DNA from: a candidate division TA06 bacterium
GTDB taxonomy: Bacteria; Hydrothermota; DG-26; E44-bin18; JADFOU01
Reading direction: 5' to 3'
Length of the DNA: 12,603 nucleotides
Assembly: GCA_022562655.1 (NCBI GenBank)
Contig: JADFOU010000030.1
Span: 1-12,603, forward strand
Shown: in pieces, positions 5,551 through 11,810 of the stretch
Position numbering within the stretch: position 1 is the stretch's first letter
Layout of the letters: each line of letters starts with the position of its first letter
Notes under the pieces: model-generated
Seen by the model: only the letters and a program-made list of their open reading frames with translations
Told to the model about the DNA's origin: nothing
The model's database searches: none
Position numbers and translations under genes: made by a program

Positions 5551-6106
5551 ATTTCAGATAAAGGAAAAAATCCACAAAATCTCTGTGGATTTCAAAGACG
5601 GGTCTTATCAGCTAGCCCTGGAGGGGAAAACCTTTGAGGTTGAAGCCGAGGAGATCTCTGACAACAGTCTTGTCCTCTTTTTGAAAGGGGAAGGGGGAAT
5701 TCTCCCAAAGGGGAGTTCAACTTACTATCCGCATTCCGCACTCCGCACTCCGCACTCCTTAACGGTCTATCTTATTGAAAAAGACGGGAAGATCCACCTC
5801 TCTATCGGGGGGAAGCAATTCATTTTAGAAGAGCCGAAATCCAGTGAGGAACAGAAGTTTGAAAAAGAGCCCTCGTCGAGGGAGGTGAAGAAAGCCGTCG
5901 TCTCCGCCACCATGCCAGGAAAGGTGGTGAAGGTGGAGGTCTCACTTGGAGAGAGGGTGGAGAAGAACCAGAGCCTCGTCATATTGGAGGCGATGAAGAT
6001 GGAGAACGAGATCCGGTCTCCTATTTCTGGAAAAGTTATAAAAGTCTTTGTCTCTGAAAATGACCAGGTGAATGCAGGGGCTTCTCTTATCGAATTGACC
6101 TCCTGA
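5540..6106 (+). CDS. Biotin carboxyl carrier part of the acyl-CoA carboxylase alpha subunit (rest of BT domain + biotinyl domain)
   Basis: The 188-residue product carries biotin for the carboxylase encoded upstream. Residues 1-97 contain the beta-rich remainder of a BT domain (E-F-Q-I-K-E-K-I-H-K-I-S-V, D-G-S-Y-Q-L-A-L-E-G-K, then L-T-V-Y-L-I-E and I-H-L-S-I-G-G-K), resembling the region of propionyl-CoA carboxylase alpha that docks the beta subunit. An acidic/charged linker follows (98-118), then the biotinyl domain: A-T-M-P-G-K-V-V (123-130), E-A-M-K-M-E-N (150-156) with biotin lysine 153, and a C-terminal hammerhead strand. A heptanucleotide repeat encodes P-H-S-A-L-R-T-P-H-S (64-73) between two BT strands. 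The start ATG lies inside the 3' end of the methyltransferase gene and has no Shine-Dalgarno sequence, so translation is probably coupled to that gene. Confidence 0.9.
   Translation: MEFEFQIKEKIHKISVDFKDGSYQLALEGKTFEVEAEEISDNSLVLFLKGEGGILPKGSSTYYPHSALRTPHSLTVYLIEKDGKIHLSIGGKQFILEEPKSSEEQKFEKEPSSREVKKAVVSATMPGKVVKVEVSLGERVEKNQSLVILEAMKMENEIRSPISGKVIKVFVSENDQVNAGASLIELTS
5729..5758 (+). repeat. In-gene heptanucleotide repeat (CCGCACT), copy 2
   Basis: CCGCATT is followed by three CCGCACT units and CC. Bases 5733-5758 equal 4412-4437. The codon phase differs from copy 1, yet the peptide (H-S-A-L-R-T-P-H-S) is the same cycle. Confidence 0.9.
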
Positions 6107-6117
6107 GTAAAATTTTC

Positions 6118-6146
6118 TTGCAATCTTCCCTCTATTCTGGTATTCT
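6118..6146 (+). promoter_or_regulatory. Possible sigma-70-type promoter for the thiolase gene
   Basis: TTGCAA (6118-6123) and TATTCT (6141-6146) each match the consensus at four of six positions and are separated by 17 bases. They lie in the 87-base gap between the carrier gene and the thiolase gene. This is a weak prediction, since such matches occur by chance and sigma-factor usage in this organism is unknown. Confidence 0.25.
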
Positions 6147-6193
6147 TGCATGGGTTTTTCAAGATTGAATTACGCTACATGTAGGAGGAAAAA

Positions 6194-7378
6194 ATGATAC
6201 GGGAAGTCGTCATTGCAAGTGCTGCAAGGACACCCATTGGGAAATTTTTGGGTGGGATCTCTTCTCTTCCTGCCCCTCAATTGGGAACCATTGCCATCCG
6301 TGAGGCGATGAATCGGGCAGGAATTGAGCCGAATCAGGTGGAAGAGGTGATTCTGGGGAATGTCTACACGGCAGGAATCGGGCAGGCACCTGCCCGGCAG
6401 GCCGCTATCAAAGCGGGGATTCCGGGTGAAGTGGGTTCCACAACCATCAATAAGGTCTGCGCCTCCGGGTTGAAGTCGGTGGTCTTTGCCGCCCAAGCGA
6501 TACAAGCGGAAGATGCCGACCTCATCGTTGCCGGTGGGATGGAGTCCATGTCCAATGTCCCCCATTACCTGAAGACAGGCCGCAGTGGGAAGAAACTGGG
6601 AGACCAAAACCTCATTGATGGGATTGTCTATGATGGCCTCTGGTGTGCCTTTGAGAACCAGCATATGGGGAACATCGCTGAATTCACTGCCCGGAATTCC
6701 AAGGTCAGCCGGGAGGAGCAGGATGAGTTTGCCTTGAAGAGCCACGAGAAGGCTGTGAAAGCCATCCAGGCTTGCAATTTCAAGGCGGAGACAATTCCCG
6801 TAGAAGTCCCTTCCAAGAAGGGTGAAAAGACCCTCTTTGAGATGGACGAGGGTCCTCGACCGGATACCTCTCTGGAGCGCCTCGCCAGCCTCCGCACGGT
6901 TTTTGAGAAGGACGGGACAGTCACAGCCGGAAATGCCCCGGGTCTGAGTGATGGGGCTGCTGCCTTTGTAGTGATGTCAGGGGAGAAGGCAAAGGAACTG
7001 GGGAGTAAACCCCTGGCAAGAATCACAGGATATGCCACGGGGGGGGGAGACCCCAAGATGCTCTTCTACGCCCCGATTGTTGCCGTGAAAAAACTCCTCG
7101 AAAAACTGAACCAACCCATTGAGGATTTTGACCTCATTGAAGTGAATGAAGCCTTCTCCGTTCAAGTCCTCGTAGATGGGAAGGAACTGGGGTGGGATTG
7201 GGAGAAGGTGAATGTGAATGGTGGAGCGGTCGCCCTGGGTCACCCCATTGGTGCCTCCGGAGCCCGAATCCTCACCACACTCCTCTATGCCCTGAAGGAT
7301 CGGGGGTTAAAGAAGGGCCTTGCTACCCTCTGCCTCGGCGGGGGAAATGCCCTTGCCCTTTCCGTGGAAATGGTGTAA
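6194..7378 (+). CDS. Acetyl-CoA C-acetyltransferase (thiolase)
   Basis: The 394-residue protein has the normal length and full thiolase active site: nucleophile Cys89 in N-K-V-C-A-S-G-L-K-S, N-E-A-F (318-321), His350 in G-H-P-I-G-A-S-G-A, and Cys380 in C-L-G-G-G-N-A. It interconverts two acetyl-CoA with acetoacetyl-CoA, or cleaves other 3-ketoacyl-CoAs. AGGAGG (6183-6188) lies five bases before the ATG. Its position after the carboxylase subunits and near the hydratase fits acyl-CoA breakdown, for example the end of leucine or butyrate catabolism, but a biosynthetic role is equally compatible with the sequence. A run of nine G (7039-7047) encodes part of A-T-G-G-G-D-P. Confidence 0.95.
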   Translation: MIREVVIASAARTPIGKFLGGISSLPAPQLGTIAIREAMNRAGIEPNQVEEVILGNVYTAGIGQAPARQAAIKAGIPGEVGSTTINKVCASGLKSVVFAAQAIQAEDADLIVAGGMESMSNVPHYLKTGRSGKKLGDQNLIDGIVYDGLWCAFENQHMGNIAEFTARNSKVSREEQDEFALKSHEKAVKAIQACNFKAETIPVEVPSKKGEKTLFEMDEGPRPDTSLERLASLRTVFEKDGTVTAGNAPGLSDGAAAFVVMSGEKAKELGSKPLARITGYATGGGDPKMLFYAPIVAVKKLLEKLNQPIEDFDLIEVNEAFSVQVLVDGKELGWDWEKVNVNGGAVALGHPIGASGARILTTLLYALKDRGLKKGLATLCLGGGNALALSVEMV

Positions 7379-7379
7379 T

Positions 7380-7499
7380 CAGTGGCAGTTGCAGTTGGCA
7401 GTAGCAGGAAGCAAGAAAGTAGGGGCAGACCCGAGTGTCTGCCCAGTAGAAAGACAGACATTCTTGTCTGTCATAAAAGTAGCAGTAGGCAGTTGCAGT
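7380..7499. repeat. GCAGT-word repeats flanking two small hairpins
   Basis: Starting one base after the thiolase stop, CAGTGGCAGTTGCAGT and related words run to 7408, and similar words (AGTAGCAGTAGGCAGTTGCAG) lie at 7478-7498. Between them are two perfect hairpins: GGGCAGAC (7423-7430), loop CCGAGT, GTCTGCCC (7437-7444); and GACAGACA (7453-7460), loop TTCT, TGTCTGTC (7465-7472). Both stems share the core CAGAC/GTCTG. The block looks like a small non-autonomous repeat element; no T-run follows, so termination is not shown. Confidence 0.8.
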
Positions 7500-7541
7500 T
7501 TGTCAATGGATTACTCTGATTAGTCGAATGAGATTAACATC

Positions 7542-7549
7542 AAAGGAGG
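7542..7549 (+). promoter_or_regulatory. Ribosome binding site pointing to a TTG start
   Basis: AAAGGAGG is followed after eight bases by TTG at 7558, which gives a protein starting with a clean signal peptide. An in-frame ATG at 7528 lies upstream of this site and has no ribosome binding site of its own. A TTG at 7555 is the alternative. Confidence 0.7.
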
Positions 7550-7557
7550 ATGTTTTG

Positions 7558-8274
7558 TTGAAGACAATAAGATTCCTCGGTTTCATCACCTTTGCCCTCA
7601 TTCAAACCTCCTCAATCCCTCTCTATGGTGAGGAACCCCCTGAAGAGCCCTATCCCACGATCCAGGTGTCGGGGAGAGGCTCTGTAAAAGGGGAACCGGA
7701 TGTCGCTTCCTTCCAAGTGGGGGTCACCACAACAGCATCCACCGCCAAGAGGTCTCAGAAGGAGAACGCCGAAGAGATGAACAAGGTCATCGGACAGTTG
7801 AAACGGTTGGGGATAGAGAAAAAAGATATCAAGACTGTCCGATATACCATCCAACCAGAATACGAATACCGTCAAAGGGTGCGAACTTTCAAGGGCTATA
7901 AGACCATCAACACCCTTTCCGTCACCCTTCACAAGATCGAACAACTGGGTGAGGTTCTGGATGCTGTCGTCTCTGCGGGGTCGAATGATGTAAGCGGGAT
8001 CCGGTTCTTTATCGAAGACCCCTCGGATCTGGAAAACCAGGCAAGGACTAAGGCGGTTCACAAAGCAAGGGAGAAAGCGAAGGTTCTTGCTGTGGCGGCT
8101 GGGGTAAAGGTAGGCAAGTTGATCTTCATTCAGGAGACCCTCGAGAGAGGGCGTCCGATTGTTCCCATGATGGCTATGGTAGGCGTAGCAGAAGACGCGT
8201 CTGTAACACCTATTGAAAAGGGGGAGATGGAGATTGTCGCTCGAGTCCATATGAAATATGCTATAGAAGAATAG
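7558..8274 (+). CDS. Secreted SIMPL (DUF541) domain protein
   Basis: The 238-residue product begins M-K-T-I-R-F-L-G-F-I-T-F-A-L-I, a basic start and hydrophobic core typical of a Sec signal peptide, probably cut after about residue 24. There is no lipobox Cys. The mature part opens with T-I-Q-V-S-G-R-G-S-V-K-G-E-P-D-V-A, the hallmark of SIMPL/DUF541 proteins (family of BP26/OMP28 and YggE), followed by the alpha/beta pattern with I-K-T-V-R-Y-T-I-Q-P-E-Y-E-Y and A-R-E-K-A-K-V-L-A-V-A-A-G-V near residues 170-190. These proteins sit in the periplasm or cell envelope and have been linked to oxidative stress resistance and oligomeric channel-like assemblies, but their molecular function is not settled. 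The next gene starts ten bases downstream with its own AGGAGG, so co-transcription is likely. Confidence 0.85.
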   Translation: MKTIRFLGFITFALIQTSSIPLYGEEPPEEPYPTIQVSGRGSVKGEPDVASFQVGVTTTASTAKRSQKENAEEMNKVIGQLKRLGIEKKDIKTVRYTIQPEYEYRQRVRTFKGYKTINTLSVTLHKIEQLGEVLDAVVSAGSNDVSGIRFFIEDPSDLENQARTKAVHKAREKAKVLAVAAGVKVGKLIFIQETLERGRPIVPMMAMVGVAEDASVTPIEKGEMEIVARVHMKYAIEE

Positions 8275-8284
8275 GAGGGATAAT

Positions 8285-9220
8285 ATGGCCATTGAGAAAG
8301 AAAAAGGAGAATGGATCTGGATGAACGAAAAGTTCATTAAATGGAGAGAGGCGAAGATCCACATCCTCTCTCATGTGATTCACTATGGCTCAAGTGTCTT
8401 TGAAGGGATCCGCGTTTACAAGACAAAAAACGGTCCTGCAGTCTTTCGTCTCAATGAACATATGGATCGTCTCTTCAATTCGGCAAGGATCTACCGAATG
8501 GAGATTCCCTATTCCAAAGAGAAAATTCGGAAGGTATGCATTCAAACGGTGAAAAAGAATAATTTCGAGGAATGCTATATTCGTCCCATAGTCTATCGAG
8601 GATATGGAGAACCGGGAGTGGATCCCCGAGGATGTCCCGTGGATGTCTCCATTGTTGTCTGGAACTGGGGGAAGTATTTGGGCCCGGAGGCGCTGGAGAA
8701 GGGTGTGGATGTGATGGTCTCTTCCTGGAGGCGTATGGCTCCGGATACCTTCCCGGCGATGGCGAAGTCAGGGGGAAATTATCTGAACTCTCAGCTGATC
8801 AAGATGGAAGCACTGGAATATGGTTTCACAGAAGGGCTCGCCTTGGATGTTTATGGATTTGTAAGCGAGGGGAGTGGGGAGAACATATTCCTCATAAAAA
8901 ATAAAAAACTTTACACGCCCTCTCGGGGTTCGTCTATCCTGCCCGGGGTGACAAGGGATGCAGTCATCACGATCGCCAGAGAATTCGGCTATCCGGTGAG
9001 AGAGGAACAGATACCGCGGGAATTTCTCTACATTGCGGATGAAATCTTCTTTACGGGAAGTGCGGCGGAGATCACCCCAATTCGTTCAGTAGACAAAGTG
9101 ATTGTAGGGGAAGGAAAGAAGGGTCCCATCACCGCCCAATTGCAGGAACAACTACTCGGGATCACAAAGGGAGAGATCGAAGACACGCACGACTGGCTCA
9201 CCTTTGCGTGCCGGGAATGA
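8285..9220 (+). CDS. ilvE: Branched-chain amino acid aminotransferase
   Basis: The 311-residue fold-type IV PLP enzyme transfers the amino group between leucine, isoleucine or valine and 2-oxoglutarate. Motifs seen are V-I-H-Y-G-S-S-V-F-E-G-I-R (31-43), F-R-L-N-E-H-M-D-R-L (54-63), the PLP lysine 161 in A-K-S-G-G-N-Y-L-N-S (160-169), E-A-L-E-Y-G-F-T-E-G-L-A-L-D, G-F-V-S-E-G-S-G-E-N-I-F and L-P-G-V-T-R-D-A. Length matches IlvE. TAGGAGGG lies just before the ATG and directly after the SIMPL gene. It may serve biosynthesis or, with the hydratase and carboxylase genes upstream, the first step of branched-chain amino acid breakdown. D-amino acid and aminodeoxychorismate relatives are less likely given the motif set. 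Confidence 0.93.
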   Translation: MAIEKEKGEWIWMNEKFIKWREAKIHILSHVIHYGSSVFEGIRVYKTKNGPAVFRLNEHMDRLFNSARIYRMEIPYSKEKIRKVCIQTVKKNNFEECYIRPIVYRGYGEPGVDPRGCPVDVSIVVWNWGKYLGPEALEKGVDVMVSSWRRMAPDTFPAMAKSGGNYLNSQLIKMEALEYGFTEGLALDVYGFVSEGSGENIFLIKNKKLYTPSRGSSILPGVTRDAVITIAREFGYPVREEQIPREFLYIADEIFFTGSAAEITPIRSVDKVIVGEGKKGPITAQLQEQLLGITKGEIEDTHDWLTFACRE

Positions 9221-9225
9221 TTAAG

Positions 9226-9436
9226 ACAGTAGCAGTTGGTCACCTACGCTGCCAACTCCCTGCCTGCCGGCAGGCAGGCGCCGAAGCGGCTGCGAAGGCC
9301 GGGCCAAAGCTTCGGCGACGGAGCGCAGTGGCAGTTGCAGTAGCAGGTGGCAGTAGCAGATGGGTAGGTCATTCTGTGAGTCAATGAGAAAAACACTTTA
9401 GTGAAATCTAGTGATAAATAGTGTAATCTCGTGGTT
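9226..9436. repeat. Mosaic of repeat words and palindromes between ilvE and rpiB
   Basis: In order: a GCAGT word (ACAGTAGCAGTTGG, 9226-9239); a 20-base perfect palindrome (CCTGCCTGCC plus its reverse complement, 9259-9278); a 9-bp stem CGCCGAAGC (9279-9287) / GCTTCGGCG (9309-9317) around a GC-rich 21-base loop; GCAGT words again (9326-9360), including CAGTGGCAGTTGCAGT as at 7380; and AGTG-spaced words (TTTAGTGAAATC, TAGTGATAAA) ending in AGTGTAATCTCGTGGTT at 9420-9436, identical to 2243-2259. I see no gene in this stretch. Confidence 0.85.
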
Positions 9437-9447
9437 AATATAGGTTT

Positions 9448-9900
9448 ATGAAGATTGCCATTGGAGCTGACCATCGAGGGTTCGGTCTGAAAGAGAAGAT
9501 CAAGGAACACCTTTCAGAAAATGGTGTCGAGGTGAAAGACTTCGGAACCTTCGGTGAAGAACCATTTGACTATCCCGATGTGGCAAAGGTACTTGCTGAG
9601 GCGGTGGGAAAAGGAGAGGTGGAGAGTGGAATTTTGGTCTGTAATAGCGGGATCGGGATGTCCATCGTTGCCAATAAGGTAAAGGGGGTCAGGGCTGCCC
9701 TGTGTCGGGATGTTCAGGATGCGAAAGCCTCCCGTAGCCACAATGATGCCAATCTTCTCACCCTCGGCGCCGGCCGAACCGACCCCAAGTCCTCTTTTGA
9801 GATCATCGAGACCTGGCTCAAAACCCCCTTTGAGGGGGGGAGACACGAGCGGAGAGTGAAGAAGATTGAGGAGATGGAGGAGGTTTCTTCAAAAGATTAA
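9448..9900 (+). CDS. rpiB: Ribose-5-phosphate isomerase B
   Basis: The 150-residue cytosolic enzyme interconverts ribose 5-phosphate and ribulose 5-phosphate in the pentose phosphate pathway. It begins M-K-I-A-I-G-A-D-H-R-G-F, with the substrate-binding Asp8-His9. Next come D-Y-P-D-V-A (41-46), the catalytic cysteine 65 in L-V-C-N-S-G-I-G-M-S-I, R-S-H-N-D-A-N (96-102) with His98, and F-E-G-G-R-H-E-R-R-V (128-137). Most relatives have C-G-T/S-G; Asn at position 66 is a mild variation. The last 13 or so residues are charged and extend slightly past the usual end. There is no clear Shine-Dalgarno sequence: the upstream bases are a repeat word. Being followed by glyA is a gene order seen in many bacteria. 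Confidence 0.93.
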   Translation: MKIAIGADHRGFGLKEKIKEHLSENGVEVKDFGTFGEEPFDYPDVAKVLAEAVGKGEVESGILVCNSGIGMSIVANKVKGVRAALCRDVQDAKASRSHNDANLLTLGAGRTDPKSSFEIIETWLKTPFEGGRHERRVKKIEEMEEVSSKD

Positions 9901-9912
9901 ATGGTATTCTCA

Positions 9913-9944
9913 AATGTTCGAATATTCGAACATTCTAATATTAG
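9913..9944. repeat. Palindromes upstream of glyA
   Basis: Bases 9913-9934 form a perfect 22-base palindrome centred on TTCGAATATTCGAA, followed directly by a second perfect palindrome CTAATATTAG (9935-9944). The word GAACATTC occurs twice (9928, 9944), and a variant ACATGCGAATAT follows at 9965. It fills the gap between rpiB and glyA. It could be an operator, an mRNA hairpin or another repeat family; the sequence does not decide. Confidence 0.75.
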
Positions 9945-10000
9945 AACATTCGTACATTATTCTAACATGCGAATATATTGAGTAAATTAGGTAGAAAAGA

Positions 10001-11272
10001 ATGGCTTCTTTGAAACAAGTAGATCCTGAGATCGCTCGGGCAATTGAGGACGAGACCCGACGTCAGGCAACGAAACTGGAACTGATCGCTTCGGAGAATT
10101 TTGTCTCGGAGGCAATCTTAGAAGCTATGGGATCTCCCCTCACCAACAAGTATGCCGAGGGTTATCCAAAGAAGCGATATTACGGCGGGTGTGAATTTGT
10201 AGATATAGCGGAATCACTTGCAATTGAGCGTGCAAAGAAACTCTTCGGGTGTGACCATGCCAATGTTCAGCCCCATTCCGGTGCCCAAGCGAACATGTCC
10301 GCCTACTTTGCCCTGTTGAATGTAGGGGATAAATTTTTTGGTTTGAACCTCTCCCATGGAGGACACCTCACCCACGGTCACAAGGTCAACTTCACCGGTC
10401 GTTTCTTCAATGTGGTCCAATACACCGTGGATCCTAAAACAGAGTTGATTGACTATGACGCCCTGAGGAAACTGGCCTTGGATGAAAAACCCAAACTCAT
10501 TGTAACCGGGGCGACTGCCTATCCGAGGTTTTTTGATTTTGTCAAGTTCCGAGAGATCTGCGATGAAATAGGGGCTTATCTTGTGGCGGATATTGCCCAT
10601 ATTGCCGGTCTTGTCGCAACAGGACTCCATCCCAGTCCCATTCCCTACGCGGATGTCGTTACGACGACGACGCACAAGACTCTTCGGGGACCCCGGGCGG
10701 GGATGATCCTGTGTAAAACCGAACACGCCAAGGCCATAGACAAAACAGTCTTTCCCCAAATGCAGGGGGGACCTTTGATGCATGTTATCGCTGCAAAAGC
10801 GGTCTGCCTAAAGGAGGCACTGGAACCGGAATTTAAAACCTATCAGGAGCAGATTGTGAAGAATGCCAAAACCCTTGCAGAGGAGTTGATACGGTTGGGG
10901 TATCGTCTGGTCGCAGGAGGAACGGATACGCATCTCATGTTGGTGGACCTCCGATCGAAAAACCTGACGGGAAAGGAGGCAGAAGAGTCCCTGGACAAGG
11001 CTGGGATCACCGTCAACAAGAATACCATCCCCTATGACCCCCAGAAACCCTTCATTGCCAGTGGAATCCGGATCGGCACCCCTGCCGTGACCACAAGGGG
11101 GATGAAGGAAGAGGAGATGAGAAAGATTGCAGGATTAATGGATCGGGTTCTTACTCATGTCTGCAACGATCAAGTAGCCAAGGAAGTAGCAGGAGATGTA
11201 CTGGAACTCTGTGAGGGATTCCCTCTCTATGAGGGCAGATGGAAAAGACGAAATGAGATATCCATGGGCTGA
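10001..11272 (+). CDS. glyA: Serine hydroxymethyltransferase
   Basis: The 423-residue PLP enzyme converts serine and tetrahydrofolate to glycine and methylene-tetrahydrofolate in the cytosol. Signatures: L-I-A-S-E-N-F-V-S (28-36), N-K-Y-A-E-G-Y-P (49-56), Q-P-H-S-G-A-Q-A-N (90-98), V-A-D-I-A-H-I-A-G-L (195-204) with the PLP-contacting Asp197, and T-T-T-H-K-T-L-R-G-P-R (222-232) with Schiff-base Lys226. Length is that of bacterial GlyA. The start has a modest purine-rich site (AGAAAAGA) just upstream. The stop lies inside the beginning of the next gene. Nothing unusual in the protein itself. Confidence 0.97.
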   Translation: MASLKQVDPEIARAIEDETRRQATKLELIASENFVSEAILEAMGSPLTNKYAEGYPKKRYYGGCEFVDIAESLAIERAKKLFGCDHANVQPHSGAQANMSAYFALLNVGDKFFGLNLSHGGHLTHGHKVNFTGRFFNVVQYTVDPKTELIDYDALRKLALDEKPKLIVTGATAYPRFFDFVKFREICDEIGAYLVADIAHIAGLVATGLHPSPIPYADVVTTTTHKTLRGPRAGMILCKTEHAKAIDKTVFPQMQGGPLMHVIAAKAVCLKEALEPEFKTYQEQIVKNAKTLAEELIRLGYRLVAGGTDTHLMLVDLRSKNLTGKEAEESLDKAGITVNKNTIPYDPQKPFIASGIRIGTPAVTTRGMKEEEMRKIAGLMDRVLTHVCNDQVAKEVAGDVLELCEGFPLYEGRWKRRNEISMG

Positions 11273-11807
11273 AATAGGGATTTTCCTTTCGGCGGGGAGC
11301 CTCGTTGGGCTCCTCACCTATCCCCAATATAAAGAAGCCAAGGTAATGGAGAGAGAGGCGAGGGTGAAGGTCAACCTCCACGCCCTACAGGTTTCAATGG
11401 AGAAGTATGCCGTCTATCATCATGGAGACTATCCCAGCACGGTCCAGGAGATGGAACCCTATTTTGAAAAACCCGGTTCCTATCCCATCAATCCTTATAC
11501 TCAAGAGCCTCTTCGGGAGGAGGAGATTCAACTCTTTTTATACCCTCGCAGTGGGGAAAACCGAGACAACTCCATGGATGGGATTCACGGGCGCTTGACT
11601 GCTGCTCCGGGAGGAATCGCTGTGGGACTCTTCATGACTCCAGTGGATAGCCTGGCTCCAGTGAAAACCCCAGCTCCAGAGGATACCCTCGCTACAATAG
11701 ATAGCCTTGTCACCGAATATGGTCTCATCGGATTCAATCAGAGCGGAGAACCCATCACGATTCACGATCCTGCGGGAAGAGATTATGTTTTTATATTGAG
11801 GAACTGA
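11253..11807 (+). CDS. Pilin/pseudopilin-like membrane-anchored protein of unknown function
   Basis: The 184-residue product has an N-terminal hydrophobic helix (I-G-I-F-L-S-A-G-S-L-V-G-L-L near residues 8-21), followed by R-E-A-R-V-K-V-N-L-H-A-L-Q-V-S-M-E-K-Y-A, then H-G-D-Y-P-S and Y-P-I-N-P-Y. This layout, with a continuous N-terminal helix and a x-Y-P motif, is that of GspG-like pseudopilins. However, the G/A-F-T-L-x-E prepilin peptidase site is absent, so processing is doubtful. The C-terminal half (S-L-A-P-V-K-T-P-A-P-E-D-T-L, Y-G-L-I-G-F-N-Q-S-G-E-P-I) is not assigned. ATG 11253 has GGAAAAG upstream and overlaps glyA by 20 bases; ATG 11229 or 11196 would overlap more. The overlap suggests coupling to glyA. 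I do not recognise a named family. Confidence 0.65.
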   Translation: MRYPWAEIGIFLSAGSLVGLLTYPQYKEAKVMEREARVKVNLHALQVSMEKYAVYHHGDYPSTVQEMEPYFEKPGSYPINPYTQEPLREEEIQLFLYPRSGENRDNSMDGIHGRLTAAPGGIAVGLFMTPVDSLAPVKTPAPEDTLATIDSLVTEYGLIGFNQSGEPITIHDPAGRDYVFILRN

Positions 11808-11810
11808 GAT

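Noticed and set aside
4412..5758. Target-site duplication or transposon ends marking the methyltransferase insertion
   Set aside because: The 26-base repeats lie 130-190 bases away from the foreign-looking gene, inside carboxylase sequence, and are tandem heptads rather than terminal repeats; they cannot be the direct insertion boundaries.
7528..7557. Upstream ATG as start of the SIMPL protein
   Set aside because: It precedes the AAAGGAGG site and would add residues before the signal peptide.
7612..8364. 250-residue open frame on the minus strand
   Set aside because: It is antisense to the well-supported SIMPL gene, shows no recognisable motif and has no ribosome binding site.
9913..9934. 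LexA/DinR box upstream of glyA
   Set aside because: The order is GTTC-N8-GAAC, not the GAAC-N4-GTTC of the Gram-positive SOS box, and glyA is not an SOS gene.
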